DNA from: an uncultured Chloroflexota bacterium
GTDB lineage: Bacteria; Chloroflexota; Anaerolineae; Promineifilales; Promineifilaceae
Direction: 5' to 3'
Assembly: GCA_900696625.1 (NCBI GenBank)
Contig: CAADGU010000353.1
Location: 1 to 51,760, forward strand
DNA: 51,760 nucleotides
The notes below the pieces were generated by a model that was not told the origin of the DNA, did no database searches, and worked only from the letters and a program-made list of their open reading frames with translations. Both the position numbers and the translations under genes were made by a program. Positions 40,834 to 49,900 of the stretch are shown one piece after another (the stretch's first letter is position 1; every line of letters begins with the position of its first letter).

Positions 40834-41482
40834 ACCGCCGCTTATTGAACCGGCCAGGCGTTGGTTGAAAGGTAAACGCTGCCCCTGGATTACCTTGTTG
40901 GGTGTGGATGGCAGTGGCAAATCAACCGTGCTGGCGGAATTGGAGCGGGCGTTGGCGGCTACGGCCTATACCGGCCTGTTTGTGCTGCATCGCCGGCCAC
41001 AACTGGTGTTCCGGGCGGCAACCGCCAGCCGCGAGGGCAGCATTGAACATTACGGCAAAGCGCCTCACGGCCGTTTTCTTTCCGCCCTCAAACTGGTAGT
41101 TATATGGTTGGATTGGCTGGTAGGCTATTTTGTTCTGGTTCGGGGACGGCGAGCGCAAGGTGTTTTGGTGGTGGCCGACCGCCATTCGCTGCTGGATATG
41201 CTGGTAGACCCACTGCGTTATCGTTATGGCGGTTCGCCGCGCTGGGTGGAAATAGCCATACATTTCCTGCCGATGCCGGATGTGGTTGTGCTGCTGGATG
41301 CGCCAACGGCCGTACTGCAAAGCCGCAAACAAGAACTTTCTGTGGCGCAAACGGGGCAACTGCGCCAGAACTATCGGCAACTGGTGCAGGCGCATCCAAC
41401 TGGTTATGTGGTGGATGCCAGCCAACCATTAGAACATGTAGTGGCTGATGTACAGCACATCGTTGTTAAATCATGGGCGTGA
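40802..41482 (+). CDS. Thymidylate-kinase-like P-loop protein
   Basis: A 226-residue P-loop NTPase with Walker A LLGVDGSGKSTVL near residues 32-44, VVADRHSLLDMLVDPLRY (the Asp-Arg motif of dTMP kinases) and a lid-like SRKQELSVAQ. It is shorter on catalytic detail than housekeeping thymidylate kinase. Proteins like this are common at the ends of polysaccharide clusters, where they may phosphorylate a sugar or other small metabolite. It is the last gene of the operon and overlaps the preceding glycosyltransferase by 32 bases, if the ATG at 40802 is used. Confidence 0.75.
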   Translation: MMGKNGLPVIEPPLIEPARRWLKGKRCPWITLLGVDGSGKSTVLAELERALAATAYTGLFVLHRRPQLVFRAATASREGSIEHYGKAPHGRFLSALKLVVIWLDWLVGYFVLVRGRRAQGVLVVADRHSLLDMLVDPLRYRYGGSPRWVEIAIHFLPMPDVVVLLDAPTAVLQSRKQELSVAQTGQLRQNYRQLVQAHPTGYVVDASQPLEHVVADVQHIVVKSWA

Positions 41483-41620
41483 CCATGATGCATGGGAAAC
41501 ATGCTTTACTGTGTTTTTTGTTCCAGCCAGCAATGGCGGTCAAAATGAGAATTGCTGTCAAATGTAGTTAAGATCGGACACGTTTTACCAGACGAGTCGG
41601 GTCTACAAAGGAAGGTTCTT

Positions 41621-44600
41621 ATGGATATGAAAAACCGGCCGCGGCCAAAATTATCAGGCAGAGCAAGCAGTTTGTTGTTATTGCTGATACTGGGCATGAC
41701 ACTGGCTTTGTGGCAGTCGTCAGCCGGGGCGCAAGAGGGGCAGGATACGGCCGTCCTCATCACCGCCTGGCCCACAAAGCAAATGGCCGGGGCAGAAGCC
41801 GGGCCGCGTGCCTGGCTGGAAGCGCCCGACACGGCCAGAATAAATACCACCGCTACCATCCGGTTAATGAGCGATGGCGTCTCGACGCTGGGGGGGTATG
41901 AAGTCAAGCTAACTTACAACCCGGCACAAATGGCGCTGCTCACCGCCGAGGCCACGCCTGGTTGGGCCGGTGAGCGAGAATTGCTGCTGATGGGCACAGT
42001 GCGCCAGGCGGATGGGGTAATTCTCAGCAGCGCCAGTTGTCCGGTTGCTAACTGCTCAGCCACAGCTTATGCGGATGAGCCTCGTCTTGAATCTGGCACG
42101 GCCGTTGGCCCGGTGGAATTAGCCACTTTTCAGTTTGATGTGCGCACCAGTGGCGCTGTGCGTGTCAATGTAGCTGACATGCTGTTGGTCAATACGGCCG
42201 GGCAGGTGCTGTTGGCAAGTGGACGCTATGAAGCTGACAGTGTCCAGATTAGTCAGCCAACTGTGAAGGCTCTGGATTTGTCGGGCAACCAGGTGGTGAA
42301 TGATGCCGATGCGTACCTGGTGGTGAGTGCGTGGCAAGAGTTGGCGCGAGACGGCCGTTGCCTGGCGTCCACAATCACCGCTTATGATGTAGACGGCAGC
42401 GGCTGCCTGAACGTAGCCGATGTGCAAATGATTCTGGCAGCCTGGGGGCAACGAACCGTATCCCCGTCCACCCCGCCCAACCACACACCGCAGGCTGTTT
42501 TTATCGTTGATTCGTCTGGCGACCAGAGCGACGTGAATCCTGGTGATGGGCAGTGCCAGACGGCCGTTGGCAGCTGTACCTTGCGCGCGGCCATCCAGGA
42601 AAGTAACGCTCTACCCGGCGCCGATACCATCCACTTTGATATTCGTAATGCCAATGGTACCTGTCCTTCTCTGGTTACCATTACCCCCACCAATGAACTT
42701 ATCATTGACGCGGCCGACAACGCTGGCGTCACCATTGACGGTTACACCCAATGCAATGCTTCCGCCAATGATCAGTGGATCAACGGCAACGCTATTATCA
42801 AAATAGAAATAATGGGCAACAATTACGCCTATGTCTACGGATTGCATCTGTTGTCACCGAACAATGTGGTCAAAGGGTTGGCTGTGTATAACTGGCACCG
42901 GCAAATCCAACTGTTTGGCAGCCGCGCCCACCACAACACCCTGGTAGGCAACTTTTTCGGCACCAATGCCGCCAACACCTTTACCCAGGTTGCGCCCGGC
43001 ATTGAAGGCGAAGGCATCCGCCTGGGAAATGGCGCCAACCAGAATCTTGTTGGTGGAACTACGGCTGCCGAGCGTAACATCTTCTCCGGCAATGATCAGG
43101 ATGGTGTAGGGTTTCAGGGAATTGGTGTACAGGATAATGTGGTCATCAACAACTATATCGGCCTGAAGCAAAGTGGCACCGTGCGCCTGCGAAATGGCGC
43201 AGATGGTGTAGATGTGGCCGAAGGTGTGATCAATAACCGGGTCGGTGGCCTTAATCCGGGGGAGCGCAATGTCATCAGCGGCAACAATCGGGATGGTGTC
43301 GAACTTTCACACAACCTGGGGACACAAGGCAACCACATCGTCGGCAACTTTATCGGTCTGTCGCCGTCAGGTAATGAAACCATATACAATGGCGGCAGGG
43401 GTGTTACCTTTGAAGATCAAGTGACAGCCAACCTGGTTTACCGCAATGTGATTGTAGGGAATGGCGGCGACGGCGTGCGATTTTATACCGTCTATGATAA
43501 CCAGGTGTACGACAACTTTATTGGCGTTGCCCCCACCGGATTAGGGCCACGGGATGTCGTTATCCCCTTACCCGGTACGGAAAGTGGATTACAGACTATG
43601 CCCAACGGTTCGCGCCCATTCAGTGGTTATGGTCTGAGCGGGGTGTATATGACCGGTGGCAGCCAGGGAAACAGCATCACCCATAACATTATTGCCTACC
43701 ATCCAGAATATGGCATTTATCTGGATGCTGACAAAGGGTATCTGAGTTACGGCACGTGTGAAGCCTATTACAACACCTTCAGCCAAAACAGCCTGTTTGA
43801 CAATGTGGGGATGGGCATCCGGTTAAAGCCAGGGATTTGTGATGATGGGCTGGAGTATTTCCCAAATAATGGCATCCAGCCGCCGCAGATTACGGCGGCC
43901 ACAACCGTGCAGGTAACGGGGAATACCTGTGCGAACTGCCAGGTGGAACTGTTTCTGGCTGACAAAACCGTGGTGAATAATCCTGGTGGAGATAATTTTG
44001 GCGAAGGCAAAACGTATCTGACACAGGGCATGGCCAATAGCAATGGTAATTTCACCATCGCTGTCAGCGGGATAGCGGTGGGGGACATCCTGACGGCTCA
44101 TACCACTGATGATGATGGGAACACCTCGCAATTTGCCCGCAATGTGGAGGTGTTTGCGCCACCGACGCCCACCAATACGCCGATGGTGACGTCAACCAAT
44201 ACCCCGACTAATACGCCGATGGCGACGTCAACTCATACGCCGACAGCCACGCCAACCAACACCTTGACGCCGACGCCAACCAGTACAGGATCAACAACAC
44301 CCACGAATACGCCGACGCCAACGGGCACACTCTCGGCCACGCCAACCAATACACCGACGCCAACAGGCACGCTCTCGGCCACGCCGACCAATACGCCGAC
44401 ACCAACAGGCACGCTCTCGGCCACGCCAACCAATACGCCGACACCAACAGGCACACTCTCGGCCACACCGACCAATACGCCGACACCAACAGGCACGCTC
44501 TCGGCCACGCCGACCAATACGCCGACACCAACAGGCACGCTCTCGGCCACGCCAACCAATACGCCAACGCCAACGGGTACGCTCTCGGCCACGCCGACTA

Positions 44601-44701
44601 ATACGCCGACGCCAACGGGCACCACCGTAATACCGACAGCTACACCTTTGCCGCCAGGGTGGACGTATTTCAATTATTTGCCGCTGGTGCAACGGCCGTG
44701 A
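41621..44701 (+). CDS. Secreted cohesin/dockerin/CSLREA/beta-helix surface protein
   Basis: ATG 41621 has AAGGAAGG upstream. The 1026-residue product has a signal peptide ([15 protein letters not shown], cleavage near SAGAQ). A cohesin-like domain follows (~55-205; [20 protein letters not shown]), then a dockerin-like pair of calcium loops ([20 protein letters not shown] and [20 protein letters not shown], ~210-275), a CSLREA motif region ([20 protein letters not shown], ~320-340), a long right-handed beta-helix (~345-800) and a Thr/Pro-rich tail with seven 14-residue repeats. The end reads [10 protein letters not shown]. Probably a surface or matrix protein that can bind partners through the cohesin/dockerin modules and glycans through the helix. 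It follows the polysaccharide operon by 138 bases. Confidence 0.85.
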   Translation: MDMKNRPRPKLSGRASSLLLLLILGMTLALWQSSAGAQEGQDTAVLITAWPTKQMAGAEAGPRAWLEAPDTARINTTATIRLMSDGVSTLGGYEVKLTYNPAQMALLTAEATPGWAGERELLLMGTVRQADGVILSSASCPVANCSATAYADEPRLESGTAVGPVELATFQFDVRTSGAVRVNVADMLLVNTAGQVLLASGRYEADSVQISQPTVKALDLSGNQVVNDADAYLVVSAWQELARDGRCLASTITAYDVDGSGCLNVADVQMILAAWGQRTVSPSTPPNHTPQAVFIVDSSGDQSDVNPGDGQCQTAVGSCTLRAAIQESNALPGADTIHFDIRNANGTCPSLVTITPTNELIIDAADNAGVTIDGYTQCNASANDQWINGNAIIKIEIMGNNYAYVYGLHLLSPNNVVKGLAVYNWHRQIQLFGSRAHHNTLVGNFFGTNAANTFTQVAPGIEGEGIRLGNGANQNLVGGTTAAERNIFSGNDQDGVGFQGIGVQDNVVINNYIGLKQSGTVRLRNGADGVDVAEGVINNRVGGLNPGERNVISGNNRDGVELSHNLGTQGNHIVGNFIGLSPSGNETIYNGGRGVTFEDQVTANLVYRNVIVGNGGDGVRFYTVYDNQVYDNFIGVAPTGLGPRDVVIPLPGTESGLQTMPNGSRPFSGYGLSGVYMTGGSQGNSITHNIIAYHPEYGIYLDADKGYLSYGTCEAYYNTFSQNSLFDNVGMGIRLKPGICDDGLEYFPNNGIQPPQITAATTVQVTGNTCANCQVELFLADKTVVNNPGGDNFGEGKTYLTQGMANSNGNFTIAVSGIAVGDILTAHTTDDDGNTSQFARNVEVFAPPTPTNTPMVTSTNTPTNTPMATSTHTPTATPTNTLTPTPTSTGSTTPTNTPTPTGTLSATPTNTPTPTGTLSATPTNTPTPTGTLSATPTNTPTPTGTLSATPTNTPTPTGTLSATPTNTPTPTGTLSATPTNTPTPTGTLSATPTNTPTPTGTTVIPTATPLPPGWTYFNYLPLVQRP
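44309..44622 (+). repeat. 42-bp coding tandem repeat ([14 protein letters not shown])
   Basis: Seven nearly identical 42-bp units plus a partial one encode a Thr/Pro-rich linker. Differences between units are mostly silent (ACG/ACA, CCG/CCA), which shows selection on protein sequence. Because the repeat lacks stops in other frames, long false frames appear on the opposite strand. It is likely unstable in copy number. Confidence 0.85.
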
Positions 44702-44706
44702 GCTCA

Positions 44707-44751
44707 CACAGTTGACCCTCCCTTTGAAACAGAAAGGGAGGGTCAACTGTG
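44707..44751. terminator. Bidirectional terminator hairpin, 19-bp perfect stem
   Basis: CACAGTTGACCCTCCCTTT (44707-44725) pairs perfectly with 44733-44751 around the loop GAAACAG. It lies exactly between the converging ends of the beta-helix gene and the FG-GAP gene and would serve both. Confidence 0.75.
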
Positions 44752-44764
44752 GTCACCTTCAAAT

Positions 44765-46414
44765 TTACCAGCAAACCTGATTACCAATCCAGGGTAAATA
44801 GATTTGGTAATCAGAATTCAGGGGAACGCTAGATGTTGTGCCTTGTGTTGGCATGACGGCCGTGCCCACAAACCCGGTGCGCTGGAAATCATGGCGAGCG
44901 GTGGGCCAGGGCATTAAAGAAGGGTAATAGGCAGCCGGCAGATCCCAGACATACAGCACCGCGGCCTGGCTGCCCGCCACAATCTCCACCAGGCAATCGC
45001 CATCCAGGTCGGCCAGCGTGGGTGCGGCGCGCAAGCCTTGCTTTTCCGACTGGCCTTCATGGTTTAGCGTGAGGGGAAAACCGGGTAGCGGTTGGCCCGA
45101 TGCACTCAAACCGTGTAAGCGGGCCTGGGCATTGGCGCTGCCGTCCGGGCTGTAGGTGCCAAAAAGAATATCGGGACGGCCGTCGCCCGTCACATCGCCA
45201 ATCACCGGTTCACTGGCAAACAACCGGCGTCCCTGGGCAAAGTTATACTGCCACATCAGGCTGCCATCTGCCTGATACACCCGTATGGTGCCATCTAACA
45301 TGCCCACCACAATTTCCAAAACACCATCACCATCCAGATCCCCCAAAGCGGGCGCTTGCGTGGGAAAGAAGTCGTTATGAATTGGCGCGCCACCCAGTTT
45401 AGCCACCTGCCAGCCTGTTTCGCGTTGACCGTTCGCTTGCAGCACCAGTAAACCACTGTTCGTTACATCCCGGTTCTGATTGGGGTCGCGCACTTTGCCA
45501 GCAATGACAATTTCAATATCGCCATCCCCATCCAGATCGCCCATTGAGGGTGCATCTCGGGTGAATTCAAGAAACAAGCCATTTGGATCGTTGGGGTTAA
45601 CGAGTGATTCCACGGGCCACGCGGGTAATGGATTTCCCTGAGCATTATAGGCGTGAACAAAGGCATGATCGCGCCCGGTGAGTAGTTCGGCGTAACCATC
45701 GCCATTGAGATCGGCCGTACCCACAAAACCCCAGATTCCGGCCCGGCGATATTGGGTGGGAAAGCCGGGCAGCAAAGCGCCATTCCCGAAGAAGGCATAC
45801 AAATTGTGGGTGGGGTCTTGTGGTGTACCGCCGGCGGATGCATTATTACTGGTGCCGGCAATCAATTCCAGTCTGCCATCGCCGGTCATATTAGCCATGG
45901 CGACCGTGAGAACTTCTGGCAGGCCACTGCCATATTGCACATTCCAGGCCATTTCTTGCGGCCACCCGGCGGCTAAAGAGCCGTTAGCGTGCCAGACATA
46001 AATTTTACCGCGCTGCCCAGGGCTGCTACCTGTGCCCCGTGTACCGGCTGCAATTTCCAGTAAGCCATCCCCATCCATGTCGCCAACGGCCAGCGGCCCG
46101 CTGATGCGCGGTGTACCCTGGCAACTGCTGCCCGTCTTCAGAGGGAAATTGGGCAGGACGGCGCCCGTGTGGCTCCAGGCCCACACACAGCCATGGCCAT
46201 CTGGCACTAATATATCTAACTGACCATCTTTATTGATGTCCACAACGGTAGGCGAACCAAAGGTAATGGTACCGCCCGCTTCAAAACGGGGGAAACCGGG
46301 GTGAGGCGGATAGTTTTGGGCAACGGCCGTCTGTTCCTCCGTTCGGTTCACTGCCCAGGCAAAGAGCATCAGAATCATTAAACTACTAAAGATTCGTTGT
46401 TTTCCAGTCCACAT
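44765..46414 (-). CDS. Secreted FG-GAP/VCBS beta-propeller protein
   Basis: A 549-residue exported protein with a signal peptide (IFSSLMILMLFAWAV) and GAGGAG before ATG 46414. It contains about seven FG-GAP-type blades, each with a calcium-loop signature: DINKDGQLD, DMDGDGLLE, DLNGDGYAE, DLDGDGDIE, DLDGDGVLE, DVTGDGRPD and DLDGDCLVE. The last has Cys in place of Gly. Together they form an integrin-alpha-like propeller. The C terminus DYQIYLPWIGNQVCW resembles the tail of the convergent neighbour (YLPLVQRP). Likely a surface adhesion or carbohydrate-binding protein. Confidence 0.88.
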   Translation of the reverse strand: MWTGKQRIFSSLMILMLFAWAVNRTEEQTAVAQNYPPHPGFPRFEAGGTITFGSPTVVDINKDGQLDILVPDGHGCVWAWSHTGAVLPNFPLKTGSSCQGTPRISGPLAVGDMDGDGLLEIAAGTRGTGSSPGQRGKIYVWHANGSLAAGWPQEMAWNVQYGSGLPEVLTVAMANMTGDGRLELIAGTSNNASAGGTPQDPTHNLYAFFGNGALLPGFPTQYRRAGIWGFVGTADLNGDGYAELLTGRDHAFVHAYNAQGNPLPAWPVESLVNPNDPNGLFLEFTRDAPSMGDLDGDGDIEIVIAGKVRDPNQNRDVTNSGLLVLQANGQRETGWQVAKLGGAPIHNDFFPTQAPALGDLDGDGVLEIVVGMLDGTIRVYQADGSLMWQYNFAQGRRLFASEPVIGDVTGDGRPDILFGTYSPDGSANAQARLHGLSASGQPLPGFPLTLNHEGQSEKQGLRAAPTLADLDGDCLVEIVAGSQAAVLYVWDLPAAYYPSLMPWPTARHDFQRTGFVGTAVMPTQGTTSSVPLNSDYQIYLPWIGNQVCW

Positions 46415-46993
46415 GGTGTGACTCCTCTTTGGAACGCATCATTAGACAGACGCAGCCCAAATTAAACGCGCATCAAGAACCTGTTTCAACGACGAAGGGG
46501 GAGTGTGTCAGGCGCTAAGGCGGGGTGGGGGGAACGGCCGTAACAGCGTGATAAATCCTCAAGTCGCTCCCTATAACCATAACTTCTTCACAAGTTGGGC
46601 ATCGCTCATCATGCCAACGGCCGTCATTGTAGAGATCGCCTTCTACCAATGTAATGGCCAAAAGGTACTACTGCTCATCCTGACAGCAAACAAGTTTAAT
46701 CTTTTGGTCTAATTAATTGGAGTTGATGGCAGACAATTTCAGGGTTATTCAGGCTAGATGACAATATTACACACGAGTACCCGGCGATGTATCCAGGCCC
46801 GCTGCTCCCATTCGGGGCAAAAGGTAAAAAAAGCTCTCGATTTAGTCGAGAGCTTTTTATTTACCCGAGTCTTGCACCGGGGGTCTATCTCGGTACGCTC
46901 CTACGGTCTATACACCCTGGCCATAGCGTAGGGTGCGTGTCAATTGATCCTATCACCAGACGGCTTCTGGTGAACTGGCACAACAATGGCGCT
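46415..46993. other. Gene-free stretch with repeat copy B
   Basis: This 579-base gap has two ACGGCCGT sites (46534-46541 and 46618-46625), repeat copy B, and the hairpin TCACCAGA-cggct-TCTGGTGA (46953-46973) about 20 bases after the RHS stop on the minus strand. The only frames are short and lack ribosome sites. In particular there is no immunity-like gene downstream of the RHS protein. Confidence 0.6.
46760..46901. repeat. Dispersed intergenic repeat, copy B
   Basis: Homologous to 6711-6860. It has the same hairpin, GCTCTCGA-tttag-TCGAGAGC (46833-46853), here with A and T tracts that lengthen the stem to about 13 bp and give a strong bidirectional intrinsic terminator. On the minus strand it would stop transcription of the RHS gene. 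Confidence 0.75.
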
Positions 46994-49900
46994 TTATGGC
47001 GGGCCGTAGGTACCCTCTGTCAGTTGATTCGCCCGTTGGACTCCGATGGAAAGGCCACTGTAATTTTCCACCGTGCCAAACTCTGTCTCGTAGGTGAAAA
47101 AGGGCTTGCTAAAGAAGTCACCCACAATCGGCCAGTCTGAAAGTGCGGGAATTTCTACCCCTAGCTCAAAACCAAAGTTAAATAACGGTTTACCCTGTTC
47201 CACAACACCTTCAGTAAGACCAACTGAACATTCGCCGGTTAGGGAGGCAACGTTCTCTTCGCCTACCTCTATGCCTACGTCGCCGCCAACCTTTAGTTCA
47301 GGCGATTCCGGTGAGGCGCAAACGGGGCCAAGGCAGAGGTATTCACCCAGCTTGTCTTTGAGCCACGCCTTCGCCCCACTGTGCAACTGTTCGCCCCAGT
47401 TTGTCAGCCGTTGGCCCCAGGTGGGTTCACCCTCCAGGCCCGATGGGTCTAGCCAGTTAACCGGATCGTTTTGGGCATAAGCGTAGAGATTGGCCTGTCC
47501 GCCATCAAACAGGAGCGGATCCTTTGCCGTCCAGCGCCCTACTTCCGGGTCATAATCACGCGCGCCAAAGCGGACCAGGCCGGTGGCCGGATCATAAAGG
47601 CCGCCGGCAAAACCGAAGGGCTGGAAGCCAGGATTGCTATCGAACAACACCCGGCCCCAGGCATCGTATTCCAGACGCTGCATAATCTGACCGGTGATGG
47701 TGTTGATCACCAGGAGCGGGCTGCCCAGGCGGTCACTGATAAGCCGATAGGTGATGCCACCACGAACCATATAGTCTGGCGTGTTGGCGCGGCTGCCGTA
47801 GACAAACAGGCTAACTACGTTGCCGCTGCCATCTAATTCGGCAATCGGGTTCAGTTTATTCAGGTAAAGGAAACGTTGAACCGGCGCGCCGTTGACCAGC
47901 CGCGAAACGCGCCGGTTGAAACCGTCCACGATGTAGGTGATCTGACTTTGGTCCGGCAGCGTCACCTGGGTGAGATTTCCGGCCAGATCGTAGACGTAGA
48001 TGGTGGTCTGGCTGCTGGTGCTTTTGCTCTGTAAACGGCCGTCCCGCGTATAACTGTAGCTGGTATTATCCACCGACACTAACTGATCTTGCGCATTGTA
48101 CGTGGCCGTGCGGGTTGACCCATTTTCCTGAGCCGTCAGCCGGTTGCCATTGGCGTCGTAGGTATAAGCGGCGATGGTTGCCCCGTTTTGCTGCACACTT
48201 GTCAGCCGCCCGGCGGTATCATAGCTGTAGCCGGTCGTGGTTGTCGTCCCGTTGATCGTCTCCGTCTTGTTTGTCAGGCGGCTGAGGGCGTCATAGCTGT
48301 AGCTGGCGCTAAAAACCGTCGGTGTACCCTGGCGTACCGTTATCGCGGTGAGTTCGCCAAACGTGTTGAAACTCCGCATTTCGGCCACTGTGCCCAGGTT
48401 GGTTGCCGTGATCAGACCGGTGAGAGGATGGCGGGTGAGGCTGATCGCGCCGGCCTGTGTCACCAGGTTATCACGATCATACTGGTAGGTGACGGCCGTG
48501 CCCCCCACCTCCCACGATTGCAGTCGCATAAAGTTGTCGTAATCTAATGCCACGCTGCCGTTGAATGGCCCTTGGGTTGTCACCTGTGTCACCAGATTAC
48601 CATCGTAGGCAAAACTCAGGTCTGCACCCCCTTGCCGCGTCAGACTGGTCAGATGACCGTTTGCCGGATCATATGTGTAGCCGATGGCCGTTCCCGGCAG
48701 CGTCATCGTCGTTTTCTGGCCGGTGAGGGGGTCATAGGCCAGCGTGGCTTGTTGGCCGTCAGGCCAGGTGATCTGGCTCAGGCGGCGGTCGTCGTCAAAA
48801 GTGGTCTGCAACTGCCAGTTGCCGGCGCCGAGGCCAGGTGGTGCATACGCGGTGGGCATTCCGTTCAGGTCATACGTAAAGGTGTGTTGGGGCCGGCCGG
48901 GCGGTGTCACACCGATGCGGTTGCCGTCCGCGTCATAGGCAAAGGCGATGGTGCGGTTGCCGGGTAATGTCTGGCTGAGCAAACGGCCGGCGGCGTCATA
49001 GCTGTAGGTGGTCACCTGGCCCAGCGGATCGGTGATGCTGTGTAGACGGCCGTCTGAGTTATAGGTATAGGCGGTCATGCGCACATGCTCCCCACTACCC
49101 TCGGTTAACTGTTGCACCTGGCCGCGGGCGTTGTAGCGGTAGGCAATGGGTTGATATCCTTCTCGCGTAAGGAGAATAATGCGGCCGCGGGCATCTAGCG
49201 TGGCAATCTGGTCCCGGCCAACCGGTGAACTGAGAGTCAGTGTGTTGTTATCCCGGTCATACCTTGTCAGCCATTGCTGATATTGCCCGGTGTCTGGATC
49301 GGTTAAGGTCGTCGTTTCCGCCCAGGTTACCACGCTCATCGGGTCCAGGGGATCAGCCAGGGTGACGTTGGCGGTGGTTGTGGCCTTCATCTGCCGCCCA
49401 CCGGCTGTCAGCAATGTGGTGGCGCTGGCCAGCGGGGCGCGCATCCCCCAGCGGGGATCAGGCCCGGCCGTCAGGCTGAGTTGCGTACCGTCAGGGCGGA
49501 GGATGGTGGTCGTCTTGTCTGGCCCAATCTGAACCAGGGTGGCGCCGCCATCGGCGCTGGTGAGGCGGCGTTCGCGGCCACCGGTGGCCAGGATGTGGGT
49601 GACGTAGCTGTCCTGCACACCGAGGCCAGTGGTCACGGTGACGGTCAGGGTATCGGTGGTTTGCACCTGCGCCAGCACCTGCACCAGGTTGTCCGGCCCT
49701 TCATCGCGTACCAGACGGCCGTCATCATCATACACAAATTGAGAGACGCCGCCACGCGGCCGGGTGTACGAGGCCAACAGCCCGCCCTCGTCGTAGTACG
49801 TGAAGGTGAAGGTTTCCTGGGCGGGATTGGTAACGGCCGTTAAATAGCCATCCCCATTCAGCGCCAGTTCGGTGCGTTGTCCCCAGGGGGCGATAAGCGC

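Noticed and set aside
44309-44622. Regular repeats that might suggest a CRISPR array
   Set aside because: Units are contiguous, without unique spacers, and in frame with a long protein; no cas genes are present.
44208-44746. Several 100-150-residue frames on the minus strand
   Set aside because: They are antisense to the 42-bp Thr/Pro repeat, which lacks stops in all frames; products are simple repeats with no ribosome sites.
46503-47140. Small plus-strand frames near the RHS 3' end
   Set aside because: No ribosome sites, and they overlap the repeat or the RHS gene; not credible as an immunity gene on the opposite strand.
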